Origin: Candidatus Hodarchaeota archaeon
GTDB taxonomy: Archaea > Asgardarchaeota > Heimdallarchaeia > Hodarchaeales > Hodarchaeaceae
Direction: 5' to 3'
DNA length: 25,687 nt
Assembly (NCBI GenBank): GCA_016839665.1
Contig: JAEOTU010000092.1
Span: 1 to 25,687, forward strand
The first letter of the stretch is position 1. Every line of letters begins with the position of its first letter. Made by a program: the position numbers and the translations under genes. Positions 24,568-25,687 of the stretch are shown here, piece by piece. Under the pieces are notes generated by a model. The model made no database searches, was not told the origin of the DNA, and saw nothing but the letters and a program-made list of their open reading frames with translations.

Positions 24568-25687
24568 ATGTCAGATGAAAAAATCGGTTCAGTAGCAGTT
24601 ATAGGTGGAGGGATTGCAGGTATACAAGCGTCTCTGGATCTGGCAGATCAAGGATTTAAGGTGTACCTGGTAGAGAGCAATCCAAGTATTGGTGGGAGAA
24701 TGGTACAACTTGATAAGACATTTCCAACCCTTGATTGTGCAATGTGCATCCTTGGTCCCAAACTGGTTGATGTCCAACGGCATCCAAATATTGAACTATT
24801 GTCTTATTGTGATCCGCTTGATCTTTCTGGTTCAGCAGGCAATTTTACTCTGAAATACCTCAAAAAAGCCCGTTACGTTGATGAAGCTAAGTGCACTGGT
24901 TGTGGGGTTTGCGAAGAAAAATGTCCTGTGTGGGTTTACGATGATTTCAATGAGGGTCTCACACGAAAAGACAAGAAGGGAAGAGAACGAGACGGTAGGA
25001 AAAATATCTCCATTCCTTTCCCTCAAGCAGTTCCAAAAGTAGCTTATATTCATGCAGAGACCTGCACGTTCCTTCAGAAGGGGAAATGTGGAGTTTGCAA
25101 GAAGAACTGTGGTCCTGAGGCGGTTGATTTTGACCAGAAGGATGAGGAATGTGAGATAAATATCGGAGCAGTCATAACAACAACTGGTTTCGATCCTTTT
25201 GATGCAAAGAAAATCGAAAGACTTCATTTTGGGGAGTACCCCAATGTTTTCACGACTCTTCAGTTTGAAAGGCTTCTTAGTGCATCAGGCCCAACGGGAG
25301 GAGAAGTAATAAGACGCTCAGATGGAAAACATCCTAAAAAGATAGCTTTTTTGCAGTGTGTTGGGTCTCGTGATTTATCTATTGATAGAAGTTATTGTTC
25401 CGCAGCTTGTTGTATGTATGCAGTCAAAGAAGCTATAATGGCGAAAGAGCATAATCCTAACTTAGAGGTTTACATCTTATACATAGATATTCGCGCTTTT
25501 GGTAAAGGATTCGATGAATTCTATAGACGGGCAATCGATGAGTTTAACATCCACTTTGTCAATTCTCAAATCTACGAAATACAAGAAGATCCAGATACCA
25601 ATAATTTACTTTTAAAATATGAAAACTTCACTGGCTCACCAGGTATCACAACAGAAGAAATGGATATGGTTGTACTATCTACAGGGA
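24568..25687 (+). CDS. hdrA: Heterodisulfide reductase subunit HdrA (3' partial)
   Basis: Flavin and iron-sulfur subunit that accepts and bifurcates electrons in Hdr complexes. The frame runs off the window after about 373 codons; full HdrA is about 650 or more. Visible: FAD-binding GGGIAG (13-18) with YLVESNPSIGG (33-43), the HdrA-specific DCAMCILGPKL with C57 and C60 followed by RHPNIELLSY, a [4Fe-4S] motif C109/C112/C115/C119, a second cysteine-rich stretch (CTFLQKGKCGVCKKNC), the ITTTGFDPFD loop, and FLQCVGSRD followed by YCSAACCMYAVKEA. All are HdrA hallmarks. Ribosome site GAGAGGT lies before ATG 24568. Whether MvhD, a hydrogenase or a formate dehydrogenase follows cannot be seen. Confidence 0.95.
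   Translation, partial: MSDEKIGSVAVIGGGIAGIQASLDLADQGFKVYLVESNPSIGGRMVQLDKTFPTLDCAMCILGPKLVDVQRHPNIELLSYCDPLDLSGSAGNFTLKYLKKARYVDEAKCTGCGVCEEKCPVWVYDDFNEGLTRKDKKGRERDGRKNISIPFPQAVPKVAYIHAETCTFLQKGKCGVCKKNCGPEAVDFDQKDEECEINIGAVITTTGFDPFDAKKIERLHFGEYPNVFTTLQFERLLSASGPTGGEVIRRSDGKHPKKIAFLQCVGSRDLSIDRSYCSAACCMYAVKEAIMAKEHNPNLEVYILYIDIRAFGKGFDEFYRRAIDEFNIHFVNSQIYEIQEDPDTNNLLLKYENFTGSPGITTEEMDMVVLSTG

Noticed and set aside
18122..25687. A sulfur-oxidising sHdr system, suggested by Hdr plus a lipoate protein
   Set aside because: The hdr genes are a fused HdrCB and hdrA, not the hdrC1B1A-hypothetical-C2B2 order, and the lipoate protein reads as ordinary GcvH; kept only as a weak possibility.
1..25687. 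tRNA, rRNA, CRISPR arrays, insertion sequences or integrases
   Set aside because: No T-loop-like GGTTCRANTCC with a matching acceptor stem, no regular spaced repeats, and no transposase or integrase text found on either strand.

Overview
The window is AT-rich, gene-dense DNA from what looks like an archaeon. The pointers are a DRG-type GTPase with a C-terminal TGS domain (an archaeal/eukaryotic family), HdrA and HdrCB heterodisulfide-reductase proteins, TATA-like boxes about 25 nt ahead of plausible transcript starts, T-rich tracts after genes, and GGTGA/GAGGT-type Shine-Dalgarno sites mixed with genes that lack one. ETF, an ETF-linked membrane iron-sulfur protein, HypF and a SERCA-like Ca2+ ATPase would fit an anaerobic archaeon, possibly of the Asgard group, but that placement is a guess. 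No tRNA, rRNA, CRISPR array or mobile element was seen.

Layout, left to right. Positions 1-2774 (+) hold the end of an NmrA-like NAD(P)-binding protein and a tightly coupled ABC-2 exporter (ATPase plus permease). A HAD phosphatase (-) then faces a DRG/TGS GTPase (+). Next come a P-type Ca2+ ATPase with a perfect palindrome just upstream, and an M48 membrane metallopeptidase. From 9764 to 17911 everything is on the minus strand. Read in the direction of transcription it is a MobA-like nucleotidyltransferase, HypF, an all-alpha hypothetical protein, a very long coiled-coil protein with a winged-helix tail, a MoxR AAA+ ATPase and a VWA-domain protein. From 18122 on is a redox block: etfB-etfA, a membrane EtfD/HdrD-like protein, glycine cleavage H protein (-), a 38-residue unannotated reading frame coupled to a fused HdrCB protein, and hdrA running off the right edge.

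The most striking feature is the MoxR-VWA junction at about 10772-10808. The VWA reading frame has no ATG, GTG or TTG for about 190 codons, and its only listed-type start lies after the DxSxS metal-binding motif. The MoxR gene ends in an A8 run holding the heptamer A AAA AAA, one codon before its stop. Six bases further on is a 7-bp GC-rich hairpin. A -1 frameshift there would join the two into a 627-residue ATPase-VWA fusion. An indel in the A run is the main rival explanation, and transcript slippage is a third.

The redox genes suggest how the right half works: EtfAB collects electrons from a dehydrogenase, the membrane EtfD-like protein passes them to or from a lipid-soluble carrier, and HdrA/HdrCB handles disulfide or bifurcation chemistry. 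HypF, and possibly the MobA-like protein, serve metalloenzyme maturation, so a [NiFe] hydrogenase is expected elsewhere in the genome. In the EtfD-like protein the first CCG module has lost all its cluster-binding cysteines while keeping its scaffold.
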